Assembly: GCA_938082955.1 (NCBI GenBank)
Contig: CALKDE010000141.1
Location: 1 to 9,325 of the forward strand
Direction: 5' to 3'
From: an uncultured Pseudomonadales bacterium
GTDB lineage: Bacteria > Pseudomonadota > Gammaproteobacteria > Pseudomonadales > Pseudohongiellaceae
DNA: 9,325 nucleotides
Position numbers and translations under genes: made by a program. Below are positions 1-5,350 of the stretch, one piece after another. The notes under the pieces are model-generated. The model worked only from the letters and a program-made list of their open reading frames with translations. It was not told where the DNA came from and did not search any database. Within the stretch, counting starts at the first letter, position 1. Each line of letters begins with the position of its first letter.

Positions 1-1
1 C

Positions 2-109
2 AGAAGCTTTGAAAGAGATGGAGAATTACAGTGGTCAGGCGACTTCGTAGGGTGGCGGCGCGAGCTGTTAGAGCTTGAGCTCACCGCGATAATTACTAAG
101 GACGATTAA
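2..109 (+). CDS. rnd: Ribonuclease D, C-terminal fragment (5' truncated by window edge)
   Basis: An open frame runs from base 2 to a TAA at 107-109 and encodes 35 residues ending ELTAIITKDD. The stretch GDFVGWRRELLELEL resembles the extreme C-terminus of RNase D, where the last HRDC helix carries an sGWRgEL-like motif (E. coli: ISGWRGELM). RNase D is a cytoplasmic 3'-5' exoribonuclease that trims tRNA precursors and other stable RNAs. The catalytic DEDD domain would lie upstream, outside the window. In Pseudomonas and relatives rnd sits next to ycgL and ycgN, which supports the call. Here no ycgL lies between rnd and the ycgN-like gene. The stop codon overlaps the next start by one base (TAATG). 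The fragment is short, so the identification rests on one motif and on context. Confidence 0.6.
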   Translation, partial: RSFERDGELQWSGDFVGWRRELLELELTAIITKDD

Positions 110-570
110 TGACTGCTGCTAACGTTGGATTGCGACCAAAATTCTGGGAGCTGCCGTTAGATGAGCTAAACTCCGAGGAATGGGAGGGGCTGTGTGATGG
201 ATGTGGGCGTTGTTGTCTTAAGAAATTCACCGACGAGGATAGCAATGAGGTTCGCTATACACGCATTGTATGCCGTTATTTCGATGAAAAAACCAGCCTC
301 TGCGGCTGCTATGAGGCCCGAACAGAATTAGTTCCCGATTGCCTCGACGTGCGGGAAATGAATCTTCAGACGAGTACTTGGATGCCCGATACCTGTGCCT
401 ATAAACTTCGCTTTAATGGTGAGCAGCTGTTTGACTGGCATCCGTTGCTGGCTGGCTCGGATAAGAAAATGGCAGCGGCAGGTATATTGCTCGAAGATAG
501 GGTGATTTCTGAGGAATATGTGCACCCTGATGGTTTCGAAGAACATCTTATTCGATGGGTCAAGGCGTAA
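109..570 (+). CDS. ycgN: YcgN/UPF0260 family CxxCxxCC cysteine-cluster protein
   Basis: This 153-residue soluble protein is close to full family length. Its signature is LCDGCGRCCLKKF, with cysteines C29, C32, C35 and C36 (CxxCxxCC). Further cysteines are C55, C65, C67, C78 and C96. This spacing is typical of PF03692 proteins, which are thought to bind zinc or an iron-sulfur cluster. The WxPDTCAYKL segment and the C-terminal DWHPLLxGS motif also fit YcgN. The biochemical role of the family is not established. The ATG at 109 is preceded by AAGGA at 98-102, six bases away, and overlaps the TAA of the upstream frame, so coupling to rnd is likely. Its own stop overlaps the next start. It is expected to be cytoplasmic and co-expressed with rnd. 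The family assignment is strong and the function is open. Confidence 0.92.
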   Translation: MTAANVGLRPKFWELPLDELNSEEWEGLCDGCGRCCLKKFTDEDSNEVRYTRIVCRYFDEKTSLCGCYEARTELVPDCLDVREMNLQTSTWMPDTCAYKLRFNGEQLFDWHPLLAGSDKKMAAAGILLEDRVISEEYVHPDGFEEHLIRWVKA

Positions 571-953
571 TGGATTCGATCGGTAATTACTGGTTTTTCT
601 GGACCCTGTATTTAGGTGCGGCGGTACTTTTTACTGGCATCTTTTGGAGAGTAACTCGATTCAAGCGAGCGATTTGGGCATCCTATAGTCTCCGCGCGGT
701 TGCGATAGCTGTTATTTTTACCCCTTGGTACAGCAATTCTCAGGAAAGCGTAATGGCCCCCGCGCTTATGGTAGCCGCTCTTGACGCTATTACCGGAGGT
801 TTTGAAGCTGCTTTCAGGAGCCTCGTGCCTCTTATTTTAGCAGTGCTGTTTGGCCTGCTGCTGGCTGGAATCATGTTTTTTTTTAAAAAGCGAAAAGACC
901 TAAAAAATCTAAATAACGAGAAGATAAAGCGTAATTCTACGGTAACAAAGTGA
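570..953 (+). CDS. Small inner-membrane protein of unknown function
   Basis: This 127-residue protein starts at the ATG at 570, which overlaps the ycgN stop (TAATG). AAGG at 562-565 is a plausible ribosome site. An in-frame ATG at 555 would add five residues but lies inside ycgN, and the overlap arrangement matches the junction upstream, so 570 is preferred. I see three hydrophobic stretches: about residues 9-27, 39-54 (ending TPWY) and 84-105. After these comes a strongly basic, lysine- and asparagine-rich tail (about 106-127) that should be cytoplasmic. A short segment with small residues (ALMVAALDAITGG) sits before the last helix. I do not recognise a named family. Similar short membrane proteins of unknown function may accompany ycgN in other Gammaproteobacteria, but that is from memory. 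There are no catalytic motifs. The gene looks real because of its coupling and coherent membrane pattern. Confidence 0.82.
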   Translation: MDSIGNYWFFWTLYLGAAVLFTGIFWRVTRFKRAIWASYSLRAVAIAVIFTPWYSNSQESVMAPALMVAALDAITGGFEAAFRSLVPLILAVLFGLLLAGIMFFFKKRKDLKNLNNEKIKRNSTVTK

Positions 954-1037
954 TTATCTGAAACAGATATCCTCCGTGCGCGCGAATTCTTGGGCTGATT
1001 TCCCTCTGTCTGGCAATAGTTGAAAATTTACTAATTT

Positions 1038-1083
1038 AAAACCACCGCTTAGTAAGCAGAGGCTTGTCTTGACCGGTGGTTTT
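1038..1083 (+). terminator. Candidate stem-loop, 10-bp perfect arms
   Basis: AAAACCACCG (1038-1047) is perfectly complementary to CGGTGGTTTT (1074-1083). The 26-base interior can fold a small inner hairpin, AAGC-agag-GCTT (1054-1065), and also contains the palindrome GCTTA-G-TAAGC (1047-1057). The A-run before the stem and the T-run in the right arm resemble a bidirectional intrinsic terminator, lying about 85 bases after the membrane protein stop. The loop is long and only four T's follow, so termination would be weak. It could instead be part of a structured RNA. Confidence 0.35.
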
Positions 1084-1111
1084 ATCAGGCTAGTCGTCGG
1101 TGGTCTTATCA
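1074..1111 (+). repeat. Two copies of a 14-base direct repeat, 24-base period
   Basis: CGGTGGTTTTATCA (1074-1087) recurs as CGGTGGTCTTATCA (1098-1111) with one mismatch and a 24-base period. Both copies begin with CGGTGGT, which is the complement of ACCACCG at 1041-1047. The left arm of the upstream stem therefore has two alternative partners. These could be paired protein-binding sites or mutually exclusive RNA stems. Only two copies exist, so chance duplication cannot be excluded. Confidence 0.5.
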
Positions 1112-1158
1112 ATTACTGTCCCTTGACACGAAGCAGTCTGTCGAAAGCGGATTGCTGT

Positions 1159-1205
1159 GGCACTGCATCATGCTAGCTGTGCCGATGTCTTGCTAGTGCC
1201 TTTTT
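1159..1205 (+). terminator. Candidate rho-independent terminator
   Basis: GGCACT (1159-1164) pairs with AGTGCC (1195-1200), which is followed directly by TTTTT (1201-1205). The stem extends by GCA (1165-1167) against TGC (1191-1193) if T1194 is bulged out. GGCAC could alternatively pair with GTGCC at 1179-1183, a stem with no T-run after it. The loop is about 23 bases, longer than usual, which lowers confidence. If real, it would end read-through from the rnd/ycgN operon, or end a small RNA begun somewhere in 954-1120. Confidence 0.4.
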
Positions 1206-1464
1206 ATGCCCGCTTATTTAGGCGCATGTTGATCCTAGGCTGCGAGGGCAATCAACCAAACCTCCTAAGCTATGCCGCTGTCTGCCTCACCGTAGCTTTG
1301 GTGAATGAATCGCATCGGCATAAATTAGAGACAACATCTTCCAGTGTGTTCAAGGCCTTATGGCGCGGCAGGACGCTTTTCGGTAGAGGGGCCTAAACAG
1401 GCAGATGAGGCCTAGGATTTGGAACTGAAGGGTTTGCCAGCGAAATCCATGCAAAAGGTAGGGT

Positions 1465-1503
1465 TTAGTGCCACCTGCTCTTAGCAAGGCTAGGGCGCAC
1501 TAA
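1465..1503. repeat. 7-bp inverted repeat with a folded interior
   Basis: TTAGTGC (1465-1471) is the perfect complement of GCACTAA (1497-1503). Inside, CTTAGC-aag-GCTAGG (1480-1494) can form a second stem that includes one T-G pair. No T-run follows directly: T5 at 1520-1524 is 17 bases on. It lies about 85 bases before the MoxR gene, so it would be in the leader only if transcription starts upstream of the -10-like element at 1550. I considered an integron attC site but the arm sequences do not fit. Confidence 0.35.
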
Positions 1504-1549
1504 GCGGCGCAAAATCTGGTTTTTCCTGTATTAATAGGGGACTGATGTT

Positions 1550-1555
1550 TACAAT
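1550..1555 (+). promoter_or_regulatory. -10-like element upstream of the MoxR gene
   Basis: TACAAT matches the sigma-70 -10 consensus at five of six bases and lies 33 bases before the ATG at 1589. This would give a short leader of about 27 bases. No good -35 hexamer is found at 16-18 bases upstream, where the sequence is around TGTATT. It is the best candidate I can see for the start of the MoxR-VWA-FadD operon, but weak on its own. Confidence 0.3.
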
Positions 1556-1588
1556 ACGCGCACGCAAATTAAGCAGTGGAAAAGATTG

Positions 1589-2431
1589 ATGAATTTTACC
1601 GGTACCGACGAGTATGTAGCGACAAACGAATTGCAGTTGGCCGTCAACGCGGCAATTGCACTACAGAAACCGTTATTAATTAAAGGCGAGCCCGGCACGG
1701 GTAAGACGATGCTGGCAGAGCAGATTGCCAAATCCCTGAATCTGCCTCTGATTCAATGGCACATCAAATCAACTACGAAGGCGCAGCAAGGTCTGTATGA
1801 ATACGATGCGGTCTCACGATTGCGCGATTCGCAGTTAGGCGACGATAAAGTTCACGATATCGGCAACTATATCGTGCCAGGCAAACTCTGGGAGTCTTTT
1901 GAGTCTGGTGACCAATCAATACTGCTTATCGATGAGATAGACAAAGCCGATATCGAATTTCCAAATGACCTGCTCTTGGAGCTCGATAAGATGGAATTTT
2001 TCGTCTATGAGACGAAGGAATTGATCAAGGCGAAAACGCGGCCTATCGTTATTATTACGAGTAACAACGAGAAAGAACTCCCTGATGCTTTTCTTCGTCG
2101 CTGCTTCTTTCACTACATCGAGTTTCCAGACCCTCAGACTATGGAAAAAATAGTCGATGTGCATTACCCAAATCTCAAGAAGGAATTACTCTCTCAAGCG
2201 ATGGATGTGTTTTTCGATGTGAGAAAAATACCTGGTTTAAAGAAGAAGCCGTCAACATCTGAGCTGATCGACTGGCTTAAGCTACTAATGGCCGACGATA
2301 TTCCAGAAGATGTGCTAAAGAATCACAGTGCAAAAAACGCTATCCCACCTCTTTACGGTGCGCTATTGAAGAACGAGCAGGACGTGCACTTACTAGAGAA
2401 ACTAGCCTTCATGCATAGAGCTAAGCGCTAG
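1589..2431 (+). CDS. MoxR-family AAA+ ATPase (PA2707-like)
   Basis: This 280-residue cytoplasmic ATPase is of typical length for the family. The Walker A motif is GEPGTGKT (33-40), Walker B is LLIDEID (112-118, with D115 and E116), sensor 1 is ITSNN (156-160) and the arginine finger region is FLRR (168-171). A C-terminal lid includes KKPSTSELIDWLK (219-231). MoxR ATPases act as chaperones that mature or insert cofactors into specific clients, working with a VWA-domain partner. That partner is encoded next, 40 bases downstream. The sequence pattern, including STTKAQQGLYEYDAVSRL, matches my memory of the PA2707-type subgroup found beside a CoxE-like protein. The ATG at 1589 is chosen over a TTG at 1586 because GGA at 1578-1580 is well placed for it. 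All catalytic motifs are present. The client of this subgroup is not known to me. Confidence 0.93.
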   Translation: MNFTGTDEYVATNELQLAVNAAIALQKPLLIKGEPGTGKTMLAEQIAKSLNLPLIQWHIKSTTKAQQGLYEYDAVSRLRDSQLGDDKVHDIGNYIVPGKLWESFESGDQSILLIDEIDKADIEFPNDLLLELDKMEFFVYETKELIKAKTRPIVIITSNNEKELPDAFLRRCFFHYIEFPDPQTMEKIVDVHYPNLKKELLSQAMDVFFDVRKIPGLKKKPSTSELIDWLKLLMADDIPEDVLKNHSAKNAIPPLYGALLKNEQDVHLLEKLAFMHRAKR

Positions 2432-2433
2432 CC

Positions 2434-2446
2434 TCGGGCAGCCCGA
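2434..2446 (+). repeat. Small GC-rich hairpin between the MoxR and VWA genes
   Basis: TCGGG-CAG-CCCGA is a perfect 5-bp stem with a 3-base loop, starting three bases after the MoxR stop codon. No T-run follows, so it is unlikely to terminate transcription. It may stabilise the transcript or tune expression of the ATPase relative to the VWA gene. The ribosome site of the VWA gene (GGAAG, 2457-2461) lies outside the stem. Confidence 0.4.
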
Positions 2447-2471
2447 TCTTAGACCTGGAAGAAGCGCATTT

Positions 2472-3650
2472 ATGCTAATTAATTTTTTCATGACCCTCAA
2501 ACAGGAGCGGCTTCCCGTCTCCTTCACTGAGCTATTCTCCCTGCTTGAATGTTTGAAGAAAAACGTGATCTTTGCGAATGTCGAAGACTTCTACTACCTG
2601 TCACGACTGTGTTTTGTCAAAGATGAAAAAAACTTCGACAAGTTCGACATAGCTTTCGGAAAATATTTCGAGAACGTCGACGCCATCAACGACCTGGCGA
2701 TGTATCAGATTCCTGATGACTGGCTAAGAAAACAGATGGAGTCGATGCTCAGCGAAGAAGAAAAAGCATCGATCCAGGCGCTGGGAGGTTTAGATAAGCT
2801 CATGGAGGAATTCCGTAAGCGAATGGATGAGCAAAAAAAGAGACACGAAGGGGGTAATAAGTGGGTCGGCACTGGAGGTACATCACCGTTTGGAGCCTAT
2901 GGATACAATCCAGAAGGAATCCGCATCGGGCAGCAAGAGGGCCGCAACGGGAGTGCCGTCAAGGTATGGGACAAGCGCAACTATCGCGACCTGGACGATT
3001 CGGTAGAAATTGGAACGAGAAATATCAAGATGGCACTGCGTCGGCTACGTAAATTCGCGAGAACCGGCGCGGATGAAGAGCTGGATATTAGCGACACCAT
3101 CTCATCGACAGCCAAAAATGCGGGGTTACTCGACATTAAGATGGTGCCGGAGCGCCACAACTCGGTGAAGGTTTTGTTGTTTTTCGATGTAGGTGGATCG
3201 ATGGACCCCCACGTTAAATTATGTGAAGAGTTGTTTTCCGCCGCGCGAACAGAATTCAAACATCTCAAATATTTCTATTTCCATAATTTTATCTACGAAT
3301 CTGTATGGTCAAAGAGTATCCGGCGCCACGCGGAGACGACATCGACATTTGATATACTTAACAAGTACTCCAAAGACTACAAAGTCATATTTGTAGGGGA
3401 TGCTACTATGGCCCCCTATGAGGTGACTCATGTTGGAGGCAGTATCGAGCACTATAACGAAGAAGCGGGTGCGGTTTGGATAAAGCGACTCACAGATGTT
3501 TTTGATAATGTGGTATGGATCAATCCAACACCTAAAGACTTTTGGGAGCACAGCTACTCAATTGAAGTCGTCAGAGAGCTTGTAGAAAACCGAATGTTCC
3601 CTCTTTCTGTTAAAGGTCTGGAAGAAGCTATGACTTTGCTGACGAAGTGA
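2472..3650 (+). CDS. CoxE-like VWA-domain protein, partner of the MoxR ATPase (PA2706-like)
   Basis: This 392-residue protein has no signal peptide or clear membrane helix, so it is probably cytoplasmic. Its order is a helical N-terminal region (1-125) ending in a charged stretch, then a glycine-rich block (127-160, including GTGGTSPFGAYGYNPEGI), a basic linker (165-200) and a VWA domain (about 230-392). The MIDAS metal site begins DVGGS (239-243) where the classic motif is DxSxS, so the first serine is glycine. VGDAT (308-312) supplies the later acidic and threonine positions. I recall DVGGSMD from other members of this CoxE-like group, so it is probably a family trait. VWA partners are thought to link MoxR ATPases to their clients. 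Translation starts at ATG 2472 after GGAAG at 2457-2461, ten bases away. The stop overlaps the next start (TGATG). Confidence 0.92.
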   Translation: MLINFFMTLKQERLPVSFTELFSLLECLKKNVIFANVEDFYYLSRLCFVKDEKNFDKFDIAFGKYFENVDAINDLAMYQIPDDWLRKQMESMLSEEEKASIQALGGLDKLMEEFRKRMDEQKKRHEGGNKWVGTGGTSPFGAYGYNPEGIRIGQQEGRNGSAVKVWDKRNYRDLDDSVEIGTRNIKMALRRLRKFARTGADEELDISDTISSTAKNAGLLDIKMVPERHNSVKVLLFFDVGGSMDPHVKLCEELFSAARTEFKHLKYFYFHNFIYESVWSKSIRRHAETTSTFDILNKYSKDYKVIFVGDATMAPYEVTHVGGSIEHYNEEAGAVWIKRLTDVFDNVVWINPTPKDFWEHSYSIEVVRELVENRMFPLSVKGLEEAMTLLTK

Positions 3651-5293
3651 TGACTATGATTGAGAAACTTAGCGGCGATCTACGACCTGAAAAATTCTCT
3701 AAACTATCGCAGGTGATCGATAATTTCTGTGGCGAGCACGCGCAATTACCTGCGTTCACATGCTTCGGTAGAACCCTAAATTACAGTGAAGTAAATGAGT
3801 TAAGCGACCGCTTCGCGCACTACTTGATCACCGAAACGAATCTTAAGCCTGGCGACAGAATAGCTATTCAGCTGCCGAATATCCTGCAGTTTCCTATCGC
3901 GTTCTATGGGGCGACTCGAGCTGGCTTAGTGGTAGTTAATACCAACCCTTTATACACAGCTCAAGAGATGGCGCACCAGTTCAAAGACTCAGGTGTTAAA
4001 GCCATCGTGATACTGGCTAACTTATGTGACAAGTTAGAAAAAATATTAGCTGAAACCGCTATTGAAACAGTCATCGTGACTCAGTTCGGTGATCTTCAGA
4101 AGCCCCTTAAGCGTCATTTCCTAAACTTTGCCATTAAATACATTCGAAAACTGGTGCCAGCTTATTCCTTGAACAACACTGTTGACTTCCATGCTGTAGT
4201 TAATAGCCCAGTACCGCCATTCAATTACCCTGAAGCTGGGCAGGGCGATGATATCGCTCTGATCTTGTATACAGGAGGTACTACTGGCTTTGCTAAGGGC
4301 GCCATGCTGAGCCACAATAATTTAATTACGAATATGATGCAGCTGCGTTCCCGTTGCCTCGGCGTGATCGAAGACAAAATTGAAAATATTTTAGCCCCAC
4401 TACCGATGTATCACAGCTACGCATTTTTGTTGCACTGTCTCACCATGCCCTATGCGGGCAATCACAATATCTTAGTAACGAACCCTAGAGACATTGCCGC
4501 GCTAATTAAAATGTTCAAACAATGGTCCATCAGTGGGTTTGTAGGTATCAATACCTTGTATCTTGCTTTGCTGCGGCACAAGGATTTTCCCAGTATCGAT
4601 TTTAGCGCTATGAAATTTTGCGGTGCTGGTGGCATGGCAATGACGACGTCCGTCAGTGAAGAATGGACTAAGGCGACTGATAGTCCAATCTATGAAGGCT
4701 ATGGCTTAACGGAGTGTTCCCCTGTTGTCGCTGTCAACATTCCAGGCAAGGAACGTGCGGGCACCGTGGGCCCTGTAGTGCCTGAGACCGAAACAAGGGT
4801 CATGAGCGATGATGGCGTTGAGGTTGCTGCAGGCGAGCGTGGGGAGCTTTGGATTCGAGGCCCTCAAGTAATGAAGGGCTATTGGCAAGCCGAGAAAGAG
4901 ACTGCTGAAGCGCTAACGAGTGACGGTTGGTTTAAGACGGGTGACTATGTGGAAATTAGCGAAGATGGCTTTATCTCTGTCGTCGATCGCAAGAAGGACA
5001 TGATCCTCGTTTCTGGCTTCAATGTCTTTCCTAACGAAATCGAAGACTGGGTCAATCGGCACCCAGATATTTTAGAGAGCGCAGCAATTGGAGTGCCATC
5101 AGAAAAGACGGGTGAGTCGATCAAGCTTTTTATTGTGCCGAGTCAGAAAGATGTCGATATCGAATCTGTGCGGGCACATTGTAAGCAAGGGCTGACGGCT
5201 TACAAGTTGCCTCGAGAATTCGTTTTAATCGAAGACATTCCTAAATCAATAATTGGGAAAATTTTACATAGAGAATTGCGCCAGAAGGGCTAG
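3650..5293 (+). CDS. fadD: Long-chain fatty acid--CoA ligase (FadD-type)
   Basis: This ligase converts a fatty acid, ATP and CoA to acyl-CoA, AMP and pyrophosphate, through an acyl-adenylate. It has 547 residues from ATG 3650, slightly shorter than E. coli FadD (561) at the N-terminus. Motifs are the P-loop YTGGTTGFAKG (207-217), YEGYGLTE (348-355), FKTGD (428-432), the hinge segment DRKKDMILVSGFNVFP (446-461) and the C-terminal catalytic lysine K537 in PKSIIGKIL. All key positions are present, so it should be active. Chain length cannot be read from the sequence. It is expected in the cytoplasm or at the inner membrane face. The ATG shares one base with the VWA stop (TGATG). A GTG at 3647 and an ATG at 3656 are alternatives. 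No strong ribosome site precedes it, so it probably depends on coupling. It could be one of several FadD paralogues. Confidence 0.93.
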   Translation: MTMIEKLSGDLRPEKFSKLSQVIDNFCGEHAQLPAFTCFGRTLNYSEVNELSDRFAHYLITETNLKPGDRIAIQLPNILQFPIAFYGATRAGLVVVNTNPLYTAQEMAHQFKDSGVKAIVILANLCDKLEKILAETAIETVIVTQFGDLQKPLKRHFLNFAIKYIRKLVPAYSLNNTVDFHAVVNSPVPPFNYPEAGQGDDIALILYTGGTTGFAKGAMLSHNNLITNMMQLRSRCLGVIEDKIENILAPLPMYHSYAFLLHCLTMPYAGNHNILVTNPRDIAALIKMFKQWSISGFVGINTLYLALLRHKDFPSIDFSAMKFCGAGGMAMTTSVSEEWTKATDSPIYEGYGLTECSPVVAVNIPGKERAGTVGPVVPETETRVMSDDGVEVAAGERGELWIRGPQVMKGYWQAEKETAEALTSDGWFKTGDYVEISEDGFISVVDRKKDMILVSGFNVFPNEIEDWVNRHPDILESAAIGVPSEKTGESIKLFIVPSQKDVDIESVRAHCKQGLTAYKLPREFVLIEDIPKSIIGKILHRELRQKG

Positions 5294-5338
5294 CAGAAGT
5301 GCCTTTGTGAGAGAGTAACCCCCAGTCTACATCCGAAA

Positions 5339-5350
5339 ACGGTAAACCGT
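5339..5350. promoter_or_regulatory. Inverted repeat overlapping the hrpA start codon
   Basis: ACGGT (5339-5343) and ACCGT (5346-5350) are complementary arms separated by AA, and the right arm covers the first two bases of the GTG start at 5349. The spacer is too short for a good hairpin of all five pairs, but four pairs around TAAA are possible. It could be a repressor half-site pair or a weak structure over the start. Twelve bases is short enough for chance. Confidence 0.25.

Larger units (their letters stand above)
954..1588. other. Long intergenic region with several inverted repeats, no convincing gene
   Basis: These roughly 635 bases separate the rnd/ycgN operon from the MoxR operon. 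Just after the upstream stop is a small hairpin, TATCTG-AAA-CAGATA (955-969). An AT-rich patch (1020-1041) leads into a 10-bp stem (1038-1083), a second copy of its right arm (1098-1111) and a terminator-like hairpin with T5 (1159-1205). Downstream are a 9-bp inverted repeat (1232-1240 against 1410-1418), GCCT-aaac-AGGC (1391-1402) and a 7-bp stem (1465-1503). A GTG-initiated frame of 79 codons (1157-1396) crosses the terminator-like hairpin, has no family resemblance that I can see and no clear ribosome site, so I do not call it a gene. The region probably holds the upstream terminator and the downstream promoter and leader. A small RNA is possible but unproven. Confidence 0.55.

Noticed and set aside
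1123..1153. Perfect -35 hexamer TTGACA at 1123-1128
   Set aside because: No acceptable -10 hexamer is found at 16-19 bases spacing (the sequence there is around AGCGGATT), so I do not call a promoter.
1158..1174. Possible sigma-54 promoters (TGGCAC... near 1158 and TGGCGC... near 1361)
   Set aside because: In both the GG and GC elements are 11 bases apart, not the required 10, and the -12 part lacks TTGC.
1341..1360. GTGTTCAAGGC resembling a tRNA T-loop
   Set aside because: No matching D-arm, anticodon stem or acceptor stem can be placed around it.
1465..1503. Integron attC-like site
   Set aside because: The arms read TTTAGTG and CACTAA, not RYYYAAC on the left and GTTRRRY on the right, and no integrase or cassette is nearby.
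2981..3551. Minus-strand open frames opposite the VWA domain
   Set aside because: They are shadows of a strongly conserved coding region with no family resemblance.
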